Below are positions 46,402 to 60,134 of a stretch of DNA of 64,000 bases, one piece after another. Position numbers and translations under genes: made by a program. Numbering within the stretch: position 1 is the stretch's first letter; each line of letters begins with the position of its first letter. Source of the stretch: Sclerodactyla briareus (taxonomy: Eukaryota; Echinodermata; Holothuroidea; Dendrochirotida; Sclerodactylidae); contig JAODTK010005813.1 in assembly GCA_026419785.1 (NCBI GenBank), positions 1-64,000 on the forward strand, given 5' to 3'. The notes beneath the pieces were generated by a model. The model worked only from the letters and a program-made list of their open reading frames with translations, did no database searches and was not told where the DNA came from.

Positions 46402-49400
46402 GTCCTGAAGTCCAGTAGGCAGCCAGCAGTGCCATCTTGGTCAATTTTCTTTGAATAATCCTTTTCATGCAATTTTGCGAAATGCCACCTCTGGTTTGTG
46501 TCAAGTCGTGCTTCTCTCTTTCCCCCGAAGTTCTCAGAACGTGGTGCTGTATCTCTATACAGTGCCCCTCAATATATCAGATGCATCCTGTACAGATTGA
46601 GGGGATCAAGGGACCTAGAGTAGACAGATTTTGACAGAATCTATCAAAAATTGATGTTTCTAGGGTTCTAGCGAAATACCAAATAGACAACCTGAAATGT
46701 GGTTAAAACACAACGTTGGGAGACACTTGTAACATGGCCCCCAAAAATAGGTTGTTATTGCAAGGGAAATCCAAATACCCTTTCTCCCTAAAATATGATG
46801 GGAATGAATGTGAAGAGCAGCACATAATCATGCCTCTACCAGTAAGTTATGAATGATAGACAATATCAGTACAGATGAAAATAGTACAAAAGATTTTTCT
46901 ATAATTCAATCATGACAAGCTTTTGTGTTTTCACCCAGTTCCAATGAACCACACATTTCATAATAAATGACATGGCCCGCATACTCTTCATTTCAATTGA
47001 CACAGGAAGGTTGAAGTGGAGATAAATGGAATTTGACTATCACACTATAGAGGGCCAGTGTAGACCATAAACATCAATGAAATTACACAAGAAATTAAGT
47101 ATACTAAGAGGAGATGAGAAACACGACAATCTTACATCAAGAAAGTTACCATGTCGGAATCCATTTGGGCAAACAAAAATATAAGAAGTCACCACCAGCT
47201 TCTGTTAATGGACGGGTTCTTAGACCCACTCCCAATATTGCCACATCCACAGAAACTAGGAACTGAAGGATGGCTCCCACAAACAACCAAACTCACTATG
47301 AGTGGAGGCTTTGGAGAATCAGGCCTGCATGTAACCCTGATTGATTCCCTTATATCCATCATTTACCTAACATCCAACAGTGTAGACATGATGCAGTCAT
47401 AAAAGCACATTACACAATGTATTTCGCTAGGCAGTAAAGATCATGCTATTTCCGTAGACAAGATGAATCCGTCTAATCCACGATCTGACCCAACACAGCA
47501 TCATGTGATATGATTCACTGCAATCCTACCAGTGAACACAGCAGCCACATAAGGATGAACACCAACATTTTTTACGCATTTTCACGACCGTTTCAGCAAT
47601 GTTGATAAACTGCTCATGGCTTAAGGCCCGGATATTGGTATCTCCATTTTCACTTGCAATTCACTTTCTCAGTCCGTTATGCTTGAATGACCTACAGTGT
47701 TCAATTTTTCGTGAGCAATTCACAATCCATTAAACATGGCGAGCTCAGTCAATCCCCCTGCCCATGTGTGGAGAATGCATTCAGCAAACAGCTTATTGCT
47801 TGAAAGTGACATTTCCGTTTCAAATTACAGCATCTTCACCTCACCGCAATTTTCAAATTCAAGATCTCCTGGCAACGCTGTGGAGAGAAGAATCCACTTA
47901 GCTCCAAATTAACTTGGATTTCCCAAGTTAGGGCGCCAGTTTACTGTCCAGCTCTGTTTTCCTGTTTGTTAACACTAACAATTCCCCCGTCTCCCACGAA
48001 TTACATCTGGAGGGAGCAATAGGGTTTAAGGCCTAGTATTGCTGAAGAGTCAGCAATTCTGTGGTTCCCTGAATGGATGGTGTGAGAGGATTATTTGTCA
48101 TCGTTCCCTGAACTGTTCCCACATGCAAATAGAATCCTTTACCTTTTTCATTCACTGGTCCAGCAAGCAAGCTTACTACTATTACTCATTTCAGGCATCA
48201 CCTTTTTTCTATTACATATTAGGGTTTACTTAGCCTCATTGTATCACTGCAACACTGTCCGATTTGTGTTTTAGGCAATTTTTCCAACTTGGAGGGATTT
48301 CAACGAACTCATGAATGTGACTGTTTGTAGTCTTAAACAACATGGTTATTTCAAGGTTCACAGGTGTCAATTTGCATAATTTATGAGATTTTTAGCTTCT
48401 GAATTAAGCCGTCTCGTTGTCCTTTCGTTAGTCCTTGGTTCGTTCCTTCTGATTCTGTTTTCACTTCCTCATAACTTCTAAACAGTACAACGATAAGGTT
48501 AAAACTTGGCGTAGCAGGCTCGTCGCCACTGGTCAGGGGAGTGCCATTTTTGTTGGCGAACTGTGATAGATGATACATTATATCTCATTAATTACCCCAA
48601 TCAGTCTCCACAGTCATTCCCATAGAGCTCTTGCTGAGCTGATTCCGTTTACCATTGTAGATTGTTAATGCGGGCTGTACGTAGCCCTGTGTGAAACTAC
48701 AGTCCTGGTGGAAGAACAAGGCCATGGGGGGATTCACAGGCAGTTCCAAGAGTGTTTACACTGTTCACTGCTACAGCCTAGGAATGAGTTGGTGTTGGGA
48801 ACACATCAAGTTGTGCTGGGCCACTATATCAAAATATTAGGCCAATGTGGTAGACAAAGTCATTTCAGGTATGAACAGATGTCAGTTGACGGTCAATCAA
48901 ATTGTGAACATACCTGAGTGTGGAAAGGTGAAAAAGAACATGCAATGTAGTCGCCAGGGAATTTTGCTGTCGCGCAGCTACCAAGGGCGTTTGTAGCTTG
49001 CTTTTGCTCTAACTTCATATTCAAACGAAACTGGGAGAATACCAGCTACAGTTTGGTATGAACAAGCTAGGACATTTCAAGCCACCAGAGATCAAATGGA
49101 CATGATTGATGTGCTTTCTCTAACGAGGTCCCCAAGGTAATTTGTGGGATCTAATGTTGGTGGTTCACCGGCATGCACATGTCCAATTTAACATTGGGAG
49201 TTCAATGACCACTATGATTTATATCTGACACCAGTGGTGTATACACTGTCTTCTGATTACTGAGAAATGCATCATCTAGGAAACGTATGTGATTCTGTCA
49301 AGTCAAGCCCCTTTCACACTCAAGGGAAAAATCACTTGAACTCAGATACTGTTGGGATAGTTTTTTCATTTGACTGCACGAGACCAACCATGAGAACAGG

Positions 49401-49484
49401 TGGAACTGTTCATTAATGCTACTCCAAAACAAAAAGCTGCATCAACCCTGAGAAAAGTTTATGTAGAGCCTCCTCCCCCCTGAT
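46402..49484. other. Unassigned non-coding stretch
   Basis: Frames are short. No gene, RNA or repeat family was recognised over 3 kb. This is the longest featureless block next to a satellite. Confidence 0.5.
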
Positions 49485-50569
49485 CACTCATACATGTACC
49501 ACATCACCCGGATGTACTGTGTGGATTCTGCAGTCACCTGGCTGCCACAGTCAGGATTACAGACTAAACTCTTTGGTCACCTATCTACCACATCACAGAG
49601 GAATTCTGCAGTCACCTAGCTGCCACAGTCCAGGGTTACAGAAGACTCCCGTCACACTCTACTCATAACAGGACTATATCAGGAATCTTCAGTCACCTAG
49701 CTGCCACAGTCCAGATTACGAAGAAACTCAATATTGACCTATCCACCACAGTAAAGGATTACAGAAGACCCCAAAGTCAACTAGCTGCCACACAAGGATT
49801 ACAAAAGAAGACTCAATAGTCACCTATCTACAACAGTACCGGGCATAACAGAAGAACTCAATAGTCCTTGTTTGCCACACGTCAAGGATGAACAGAAAGA
49901 ATTCAATAGTCACCTAAGCTGCCCACAGTCAGGATCACAGAAGGCACGTCAATAGTCCACCTATCTAATCACCATAACAGGAATATAGGAGGAATTCTGC
50001 CAGCCACCTCTACTCCACTGTCATGATTACAATAAGAAACATCAATACAGTCACCTCTCTGCGCCACAGTCAAGGAGTCCCGAAGAACTCAAATATTCCA
50101 CCTATCTACCACAGTCCAAGGATTACAGAAGCAACTCAATAGTCACCTATCTACTCCAATAGCAGAGAATATAGGATGAACTCTTCAGTCCACCATGCTC
50201 TGCCACAGTCCGGATCACAGAAGAAACTCAATAGTGTACCATATCCAAACCGTCCACCCAAGGATTCAGAAACTCAATAGTCCCCTATCTGTCACAGTAA
50301 AGGATTACAGAAAACTCATAGTCATCTATCTTGCCACAGTAAAGATTACCGAAGAAATCAATATCACCTATCTACCCCATAACATGACTATATGCGGACC
50401 TTCTGCAGCCACCTTGCTGGCCAAGTCAAGGATTACCGAAAAATTTATAGTGACCTATCCAAAACAGTCACAGACTACTGAAGGACTCAATAGTCCCCTA
50501 TCTGCCACAGTCAAGGATTACAGAAGAAACCCAATAGTCACCTATCGGCCACCAAAAAAAGTTTCCCCC

Positions 50570-50600
<31 letters not shown>

Positions 50601-51920
50601 AAAATCAGTCGATTCAGAAGAACTCAAAAATAGTTCCCTATCTGCCACATCAGGATTACAAAGAAAACTCATGGTTCACCTATCTACCACAGTCAGGGAT
50701 AACAGAAGAGTGACTCAATAGTCACCTATTTTCCACAGTCAAGGATACAGAAAGACTCAAATACACCTATCTGCCACATCAAGGATAACAGAAGAGACTC
50801 AATAGTCACCGAGCTGCCCTAGTCAAGGATTAACAGTAGAAACTCAATGTCACCTTCTGCAACAGTCAAGATTACGAAGAACTTAATAGACACCTATATA
50901 CCACATAACCGACATGTAGCAGCCTTGTTGCCACAGTCAAGGATTCCAGAAGAAACTCAATAGTCCCTTTCTCCACATACAGTCGGATTACAGAAGAAAC
51001 CCAATAGTCACCTATCTCCCACAGAAACAGGAATATAGGTGTAATTCTGTAGTCACGTAGCTGCCACAGTCAAGGATTACAGAAACTCAATAGTACCATC
51101 TGCCACAGTCGAGGATTACAGAAGAAACCCATAGTCACCTATCTTCCACATAACAGGAATATAGTAGTACTTTTGTAGTCCGTAGCTGCACAGTCAGGAT
51201 TACAGAAAAACTCATATTCACATATCTGCCACAGTCAAGGATTCCAGAAGAACTCTCCATAGTCACCTATCTGCAACAGTCCAGGATTACAGAGGAAAAT
51301 CAATAGTCACCTATTTGCCACAGTCAAGGATAACAGAAGAAACTCAATAGTCTTTTATCTGCTGTAGTAAAAGATTACAGAAGAAACTCTTCGGTCACCT
51401 ATGTACCACCCAACAGGGATAGAAGGAATTCTTCAGTCATCTAGCTGCCACAGTCAAGGATTAGAGATGAAAACCCAACAGAAGAAAAGAAGGAGCTCTT
51501 TAGCTGCTTGGTTAACACATGTAAGGGGAACAGAAGGCAGAATGAACTCTTCAGGAACCCAGCCAATCCATTGGAAGGTACACGTTAGCCACCTAGCTAT
51601 TGCACATAATGATTACAGTATAGAACTGAATCAGTCGCCTAGCTAGCTACCACACGTAAGGAGTACAGAAGGATCACTCTAGTCACCAAGCTACAGTACG
51701 CACTCTTAGTCATTTAGCTACCGCATGCATTGATACAGAAGGAAGCTTCAGTCACCTAGTGCCAATCAAGGAATACAGAAGGGTTCTATAGTCACCTTGG
51801 GAAACAAACAATGAGTACTGACACAAGAGACTCTTCAGGGACCTAGCTAACACCCACAATAGATGCAGCAGGAAATCTTTATTCATCCAGCTACCACATG
51901 GAAGGAGTACATGGTACCAC
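49485..51920 (+). repeat. ~44-bp satellite array with higher-order variation
   Basis: The unit is roughly CTCAATAGTCACCTATCTGC, CACAGTCAAGGATTACAGAA, then GAAA. About fifty units are present. A variant unit reads ATAACAGGAATATAGGAGGA, ATTCTGCAGTCACCTAGCTG, and recurs every few units (near 49660, 49975, 50160, 50385, 51025, 51165, 51410), suggesting a higher-order pattern. The right third (51450-51920) is more diverged, typical of an array edge. Unit-to-unit differences include many single-base deletions. The 172-codon frame at 50195-50713 runs through units by chance. Confidence 0.9.
50566..50604. repeat. C run followed by A run inside the satellite
   Basis: About 26 C followed by about 14 A interrupt the array between GTTT and TCAGTCGATTCAGAAG. 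It is unlike any unit and resembles 12620-12716, raising the possibility of a base-calling or gap-filling artefact. Confidence 0.8.
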
Positions 51921-54900
51921 AACCATGCATGCCAGAGTTAGATGTACACATCTTCCAAGTCCAACCTCTCTATACGTCACACACGAAATTGTGTGCAGTA
52001 CATAGAGATGTTTGAACAGAGATGTTTCTCCATGTTGGCAGTGTCCCAATTAATGTTCTGACCATATAGTTTGGGTTGGAACAGAGAGGTTGGCACATAT
52101 AAAGTTGCAGGGAGTACAGTGACTCCCTGTACCTGCTTCAACAATTAATTCAATTACCATGGCACAGGCAATTATTCTATCCTCTATCCATGAAAATGTA
52201 ATCCATAAAATACAATCTCTTCAACTGGAGTAATTTGATCAAGGAGGGCTAATATTTTAAGGTGTAGCGTTATCGTTGTTTGACACAGCCAGATGCATAA
52301 TTGGCTAACGTTTCTTAGAAAAGATCATTATCCACTTTTCCAATCTGATTTATGACACATGGCTAATCACCGCTGCCATTTACTGCAACCGCCAACGTAA
52401 CTGTTACTGATTATATCACAGCATCCTCTGATGAGGAAAACAACATCAAAAAGATTTCCAAATTGATGATAACGGCCCCTGGCGTGATGTGTCACCAGGA
52501 AGGGGCTTTTATCATGGAGTTGCAATCTGTAGGACTATTGAGATGATCACTGTGTTGATCGAGATGCACCCCCCTAAACGCTTCCAATTAGGTAAATGAT
52601 AGCAACAACACTCTGCGTTGGGGTGATTGAACTAAGCTGGTTGGGAGACGGTAGGCAGATGCGTTGAGTTCAGTTGGTCTAAAGTTGCATTCATTGCCCA
52701 GTAGGCAAGAATGCAGCATACAAATCGAAGTGAACACTACACTATTGTGTACATGTACTATGTAAGCGGAGGGGACGTATATTAAAATAGCCAAGTAACC
52801 ATTGTTTCATTAAAACTACAGTGGCCTGTGAGTCTGAATAAAAATGGTTTGTAGCATTTCATAGAAAAAAAAGTTAATGCAAACCAAGGAACTTTAAATG
52901 CCTGGGTAATTATTTTGGTAGAGCAAACATTATATATAGCCAGGTATTAGAGCGTGTTCAGAGTCGCAAGTGTGCCTGCTCATCACTGAGCAGTTTGGGG
53001 GATTATAGACAAGAATGTTCTCATTGTGCTACTATCAGGACCCATTGTTATACTGTGACTACTCTGAAAATAAATCAATTTAATAACATACCAAGTCATT
53101 GTTGATGAGTGTTGGGAAAGTGGAGTGTTGTGCTAGTATATATACTGACATTTACAAATGATCATGTTTTTCCACAGGGATGATTCATCGAAAATAACAA
53201 GGGGGATAGATAATTATTATTGATTAAAAAACAATCACCATCGGGGTGGTGTAAGTATCATTTGCGCAATTATGTTCTCATGCAGCTATTCTTAATATTT
53301 TATGCACACATGTCAAATTATATACTTGGAATACTCAACAACTGCATTCTCTGTGGCAAACTAAACTCAGCATCAGGGGGTCTCATCTCTCCGCCAAGCA
53401 AGCCCTGTAACAGTGAACTCTTGAATGTGAATTCTTGCATGGTCGAGGTGTCCCTCAAATTACACTCAATGTCAGATGCGAGCCCAATGGCCTCGGCATC
53501 AGTCCCTGATGGATCAAAACACATCCACGGATGAACGCTCCAGTGAGCTCCTTATGGGTCTGTCAGAGTGGGTGCACGGCACTGTGATTGGATGCTATCA
53601 GAACGTCTTCCAGGCTGCTCAGCTGCCTGTGTCGCGTAGTGCATGCATAACCTATGGGGCCGTCAGTCTGTCACACGTGATGATAAGATGCAGCGAATAA
53701 TGCTTGGTTCAATAGGCATTGTTTGAGAGGACATGAACTTTTTCAGCCCAGTCCATGAAACACCCACTTCAAGCATTTAAATGGTGGTGCAATAGCCTAG
53801 CTGACTAAAATAAACTGAATGCGGGGAAAAACTGTGAAATACAGGGTATGGGAGGATGGGGATGAGTGGCCATGATGATGACGAGAGAAAACTTCCACCG
53901 TTAGATGATAGAACAATCTAATGGAACAGGATACCAAGGGCTTAGTGTACCAGCAGATAATAAACCAGTAAATAGTGGATATCAGCTATTAAAAACTAGT
54001 TATTTAGCCAGGTAAGTTGAACTAAATTTGGTCTTCAAAGTGTGATTAGGCACAAAACTACCAAAGCCTTCCAAATATTGATGTATATGAAGATATGGTA
54101 CTTACCTAATGAAACGATGAGAATTTGGTGCATTAAGAGAAAGACAAAAATATGGAGTTTGATGTTTGAAATAATCTGTAACGAATGTATTTCATTCAAG
54201 AATATTGACAAATACCATAGTGAGTGTAATATCCCAAGTTTTGAGATTACTGTATTAAGAAGAGGCATTCTTAATCTCTCAGTAAGAACAAATTCATCAA
54301 AACGATAACAGAACTTGCAATATACAACATTTCAATGTGTAGGGGATACCCCAATTATAAGGGTGTCAGTCTTTCATTGAATTGATAAGACCATGTGCTG
54401 ACATCATCATGGAGGCCAAGAAGACAGTGAAAAACGCAAACAAAAATAAACATAAACATACACACTCTAGCCGAGACAAGGTCAGCAACATCATAATATA
54501 GCTAAGCACCTATCAATTGTTCAAGTGAAATATGCAAACATTGATTTAATGTATAGAGGACCTTCAAAAGGTATCAAATTTCCCTCCAAAATGCATGGAT
54601 ATGGTCAACAAAATAGAATGATTAGGTACATTGTGGGCATGAATGCTGAATCAAATGTTTACATGGACAACTAAGAAAACCACTCGTACTATACCTGGTG
54701 TCGCTACTCGTATGCATCGAGCGGGCTGAGCGGGGGCATCATATTACAGGGATTCAGAAGTCCTATGGCTTGCATACTTCCATTATACAGTAGTTGGCCT
54801 ACCGCAATGCAGCAGTAGCACATGCCTACTGTATTGCTAGATGGTGGTAAATTAGGGTGCACTGTTGCAATATGGGTAAGTTGAGTATGTGTAGTAGATT

Positions 54901-56949
54901 TACAGTATTGCTAGGTTTCCCATGTTTCTCCAATGTTGGGGGTTGTGGAGTTGGACTTCTACCATGCTATCAAAATGTCTCATTTCAAAATCCATTATTC
55001 AGCTAGATTTTCAGTCAAGGTTTTGGTATGTTTCAGTGGCTCTGCATGCACAAGGATTACCTCCCTTGTTGTTCGCAACTATCCACAACAGAGGACATTA
55101 AGCTATGAATTCGTTTGTGACTTATTACTGGTTGGATACATCTTCCTCACTAGCAGAACAATAATCTATAGGGCACAAAATACTCAATCAAATTTAGGAG
55201 TTCCAGGAATTCTCCAGGTAGCAAAATATGCAAATAACCCTACCCTATAAGATAAGTGGAACTCTTCGGCCTTCGGCCAATCAGATCACAGAAAACCAAT
55301 AAATAGGTATCCATATATTAACACAGCTGAGCTGACACCAGTGTGTCCTAACAACCATCAGGAAAGCCTTGTGATGAATATGGGCGGCACAGTTACTGCA
55401 ATCGTTATGACTCTTCACTCTCTTCACTGACATCTTCATTGATCTGGCAGTCTGCAGAGGACAGCTGAAGAGCATTTGTCAATCTGACACTCAAAAATAC
55501 TTGAACAGAGCTAGCCAGTTTCCTATTGGGTGAAGTTCCCCAAAACAGGTTTAGACGTGATTAGGTTTGACAAAGACGTGCTTTTTATACATGTTGTATG
55601 TCATGGTATTTACACACACATATCAGTTACTATGGACATGTTCATAACGTACCTTTTTATATGTGTTTCATGTGTGTCTGCAATTTTTGTTGATTCATTC
55701 TGATGGCTTGTTCTATTCCAGAATTTTGCATCAAGTCAGAATATTCAACTGATATATGACTTACTCACAGTTGCAGGTAGGTAATGAACTTTACAGTTAC
55801 CATGACAACCCCAATACCTCAGCTAAGAATATGACCATTACATGGTGTTTGTGGAAGCCGTCCTCCCATGCTGCGAAGGGACTGTTGATCAAGCAAATAT
55901 CAGCCTATATGTAGGGCATGGTCAAAGATGATGGGCAGGGGAGTAGGAACCGGGGAGGAGGGAGTAGAGCTGGAGCTGAGGGGTGCCAAGGAAAATGTGC
56001 AGGGGGTATCATTCTGCCCCCCCCCCACTAACCATGGTGCAAAACCTCTTTTTCATTTCTCTAACTATTTGTAAATAACCACAGTTTTTTAGGCTATGCC
56101 TGTCCCTACCATGTGTGCAGCAGTTCAACAAAACAAAACAAAACACCATCAGGCATGCAGTGCCAAAAAAAAAAAATGTTCAGTTCATAAAACCGAGAGT
56201 GACCCTTCAAGTGAGTCCAGAGTTTTGGATGGGTGACTGTCATAAACACGCCCTATTAATGTAGTCTCATCCAAACATGGAAACCAGATTTGGCAGGTAG
56301 CAAAGATTAACCCCCCAACAAACCACCAAAAACCCTTAAAGAGGGAACTGAACTGGCCATTTGTTCACACACATTTTGGCAAACGATATGCAAAGTTCTG
56401 TCCCCCCACTAAAAAACACCTTCCTATCACTGTGGCATGGTAAATAGTAAAATCACCACTGCAAATAGTTGAAATGCAACAATTCGCTATTACATTCACT
56501 TGGCTTGGAAATTAACACAGACTCCGTAGATAATTCGCCATCGTTTACTTTCGCATAATCTTTCAACAAGTTTAGCATCCTTCTCTCAAACTGTTAATAT
56601 CTGCCCACATTTTTGGTGCAAACGATTACCTAAGCTTGTTGGGTGGTAGAGGAATCAAAAGATGTCTCAAACAGGGCACTAAAATGGTTAACTGGCCACA
56701 AGTAGATGTTATATTCGGCAGACTGCTGGAAAAAAATCTAACTTTTGCAGACTATACAAGTCAAAATGTTTGTAAGAGGCTTCTAATTCGGACTGGTTTG
56801 CAGATGGTGTTGAAAATATTTATTTTGCAGCTGAAGTTGCTGATCATGCTAATTTCCCATTCCAATGCTCCTACACACTCACGTGTAAGACCATAATATT
56901 AACATCACATCGTTTTCCATTCAGCTATAGGCTGAGTGAACTACACAGA
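51921..56949. other. Unassigned non-coding stretch
   Basis: Frames are short on both strands. An A-rich tract (56164-56175), a C run (56017-56027) and scattered T runs occur. The segment 53318-53560 is discussed separately as a doubtful exon. Nothing else could be supported over 5 kb. Confidence 0.5.
53318..53560 (-). other. Doubtful candidate exon
   Basis: A minus-strand frame stays open for at least 68 codons and has balanced composition for a secreted or structural protein (MCFDPSGTDAEAIGLASDIE at its start, RPPDAEFSLPQRMQ near its end). GC content is higher than the surroundings. The plus strand is also open across part of it. No domain was recognised, and no AG/GT splice pair clearly fits. 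It is listed because it is the least random-looking frame outside repeats; transcript evidence would decide. Confidence 0.15.
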
Positions 56950-57040
56950 TAAGTATGTATTATTATTAATAAAAATTAGGCATATAAATTATATCTTATA
57001 TAGATTATATTATTACTATATATTATATATAATCTATCCC
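56950..57040. repeat. AT-rich tract with inverted repeat
   Basis: Nearly pure A/T from 56955 to 57033. ATAGATTATAT (57000-57010) and ATATAATCTAT (57027-57037) are perfect 11-bp inverted arms around a 16-base loop. It could extrude as a cruciform or mark a breakage-prone site. Confidence 0.6.
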
Positions 57041-59494
57041 CATAGCTCCTATCTTCAAAATTAGCAAGTCAACTGGATTATTGATTTATTGACTTCCTTT
57101 ATATTGACCCTAACTGACCCCTGACCCATTTTTTTAAGTTTCATGAGAAGGTTCTGCTCTTTTCTGGTGACCTGGTTATCTTGTTGACCAGGTTTTCAAA
57201 AATTAACCAATTCTAACCCTTCCTCCTTTTCCCCTGAATGGAATTGAGTCAGTCATCACTCCTTGCAAAGTTTTATAGCTCCCAATGTACATTTAAAGCA
57301 TTTGCCTTATAGCTTGGGTATCTTTCAAGGTAAATTTAATCACCCTCTTGTTCTCCTGCTTACCTATTTCAGACTGAGTGGCAATAAAAGTACTAACATT
57401 ATCAACACAACCTTCGGAAGTGCATAAGAAGGTTATTGTCAAATCATCATACAGGTTTAGCTGAACCTCTGATCTTGCAGATTCCTATAGTCTAGAGAAA
57501 AATTAATGAATAATGACATGCATCACTGGAGGACCAGACACAGAACTAGTCCAGCCGAAAAAAATTGAATTTTGCGTCCGACCAGTGGACTGTATAATCC
57601 TGGCAGTTAGCACCAAAAAAATCATCTGGCATCATATGCATAGGTATTGATTCAATATAGATAGGTAGATAGGTACGTGAATAGATTGTTAATGAATTGT
57701 TAATGAATTTCACACCAAGGCAAAAGTTCTCATATATAATTTCGATGCACACCATATGGGCCAGTTTTATAGGTTTCTATTCTGTCAATAGCTTCTCAAT
57801 TGAATGAAATTTTTTTTTCCTATATTGAATTACAGCAGCCCCTGTATTAAATAGAGGTAGAAGAAAGAAAATGAGTTAGTTGCGTACACCTTCACTGTTC
57901 TCTTCTCTACTGTTGGATTTGTATACCAACTTATCAATAAGCCCCAGCATTTGCCCAAAGGAGCAGAGTATGTTGTTGATCTGTGTATTTCAGCACGTCT
58001 ACACGGCTTGGCCCTTACTGACTAATATGTATACAGCTTAAGTGCTTGGAATACATTCTATTCATAATAGTCCCAGAACTCCACATCGTTATAGAGCTTC
58101 CAAATCCTGAATAGACCTGCATGCCTTCATATATGTTCCATCCCCCCTCCTATAAAAACCCAAACTATGCCTCATGAAAATATTTGGAAATGCAACGCAC
58201 TGTACTCCTTGCAACATAATAGATAGGCCATTAATATTATGCCAATTCGGATGCAATGACCGTGAAATAAATCGTTGTTTAAGAAGCATGCTTCAAGGTT
58301 TTACTATCGTTTACCAGCTGTGCGTGAAAAGTTAAAGCACCAATTGCTAAAAGCCTGTCATTCCAGTTAGTTACCGGCATTAAGGACTAGGAATTTAACA
58401 TATAAAACAAGACATCGCCTAGCGGGTGAACCACCAACATGTATATCTCCACTTTTAAACAACGAAAGGCGATGATGTTTTTTTAAGGATTTGTACATCA
58501 AAAGGACAACATCGATGAGCAAAGGAAAGGGGAGGTTCATTCAATGAAGTGGACATCTATAGTTTAAGCAGCAAAAAATCACTGATGTGATCGTTTCACA
58601 TGACATAATAAAAAGGTACACTGTTATTAAATACAATTGCTAGCAGAAAGCACCATTTCTATAAGGAAAAAAAAAAACAAAAAAAAAAACACCATCACTG
58701 TTTGGAGCAAAGAGAGCCCCCTCATTAACATACAAGTGGAAATAAAACGTCAAATTGCACAACAAACTCCTGGGAACAGTCCTGTCAAAGATGACCCGGC
58801 AGCTCTCCCCTGCACTCATTTGCAGTCAAACTCGAAGACAAAGAAAGAAAATTACCGGAACAGGCCCCGATATGCACAGGGATAGCTGGAAGGCATTTGA
58901 GTAGTAAGAAATTAATCTTCACTCTTGATACAAACAGGAGGATTGCTTAGCACACACTGTTGATTGAGGTTGTTCTGATTGCTATGGGGCAGTTGGTAGG
59001 CCACGGACTTGTTCATAACATTTGTGCTAGACAGCCGTTGGGCGTATTTCATTTGGATAATCTTAAATATTCCCCATCCTCACCCCCAAATATATTGACT
59101 CTGATGCTTTGCCGGATTCTGGCATTTCCAGCTGCATCCTTTTATGCATCATAGAGCAATAAAGCACATCTAAACATTCACTCTTTTAAATCTTTCACAG
59201 CCAGTTACATAATAAGACATACTGACCTCATTCAGCGTTCACAGCCAGCTACGTAATATGACACAAATTTGCGCAAAGTTTCAAACATCGTGGCTAGCCG
59301 TGCGCGTATGCCCTGTATTATATCGCTGGCCATTTCATTTGCTCCAGAACATGATTTGTAAACATTTGAAATCGACTTTTTCCATAAGATGGTATCGGTT
59401 TACAAGCAAACAGAATGGCAGCCACCACAGACCATTTGGAGTGACTGTTGACCATATGTCTACCGAAGGTGGACAAAGTTGTGTAGAAATGTGA
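57041..59494. other. Unassigned stretch
   Basis: 57080-57210 carries CTGACCCCTGACCCATTTTT and GGTTATCTTGTTGACCAGG, a faint relative of repeat family C. The rest has only short frames and A runs (58665-58690). Confidence 0.45.
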
Positions 59495-59992
59495 CTGAAA
59501 TTGCCTAAATTATGCAAATCATATATATTACTTGACTTCCAGTGGCCCATCCTCTTAATTTTAAACATCTCAGGACCAACAGTGGACCACACTCATTACA
59601 TTTCATAGAAATTCAATGAACTTAGTAAGTTGCATGAATCAAGCAAATTAGAGACATTGAATGAAATCCAGAGGAAACCAAATCGAATGAAAATTTGTGG
59701 AGAATGAAGGTAAACCACACCAACCAAGTTCCATGGTATTCCAACAAACTCTTGAGAAATTTGCAAAAATGATGCAATTCAGACACATTGAAGAAATCTG
59801 GTGACTCTGCATCTATGTTAAACCATGTTCACCAGGTTATGGGAAGATCCGTCAAAACAGGATTTTGTATTAATCATGCAAATGCCTATGCCTGATACCT
59901 ACAACAAACTAAAACAACCATAGCATCAACCATTCGTATGTAATTGCGCTAACATGCTAACAAACTTAAACTATAAATTACATATATTACAA
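59495..59992 (+). repeat. Dispersed repeat family B, copy 2
   Basis: It shares with 28310-28830 the internal units (TTATGCAAATC, GAAGGTAAACCACACCAACC, AAGTTCCATGG) and the ending ACCATAGCATCAACCATTCG, then GCTAACAAACTTAAACTATA, AATTACATATATTAC. Orientation is the same. Divergence is substantial, so both are old copies. Confidence 0.65.
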
Positions 59993-60134
59993 GTCTCTTG
60001 CTGGACTTTCTTCGTAGGAGACGAAAAAGTAGTCTCCTAAAAGACGGTGTACATCTACACTAGATAGAAGTAGGATCATTGACTCACTCACGAAAAGCCT
60101 AACCTAAAACATCAAGGATTATTGATTGCCTTGG
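59993..60134. other. Unassigned linker
   Basis: Short stretch between family B and the satellite. No feature beyond GGAGACGAAAAAGTAGTCTCC, a small hairpin (60017-60037). Confidence 0.4.

Noticed and set aside
50195-50713. 172-codon plus-strand frame, the second longest in the window
   Set aside because: It runs entirely through the 44-bp satellite and the C/A homopolymer block, with no consistent peptide repeat. It is a chance opening.
20174-51920. CRISPR-like spaced repeats in the tandem arrays
   Set aside because: Units are directly adjacent, with variation spread through the unit and no unique spacers or cas genes. The DNA is animal-like.
53476-53700. Plus-strand frame MRAQWPRHQSLMDQNTSTDE as a gene
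   Set aside because: It is the antisense of the doubtful minus-strand candidate. No motif or splice context favours this strand.
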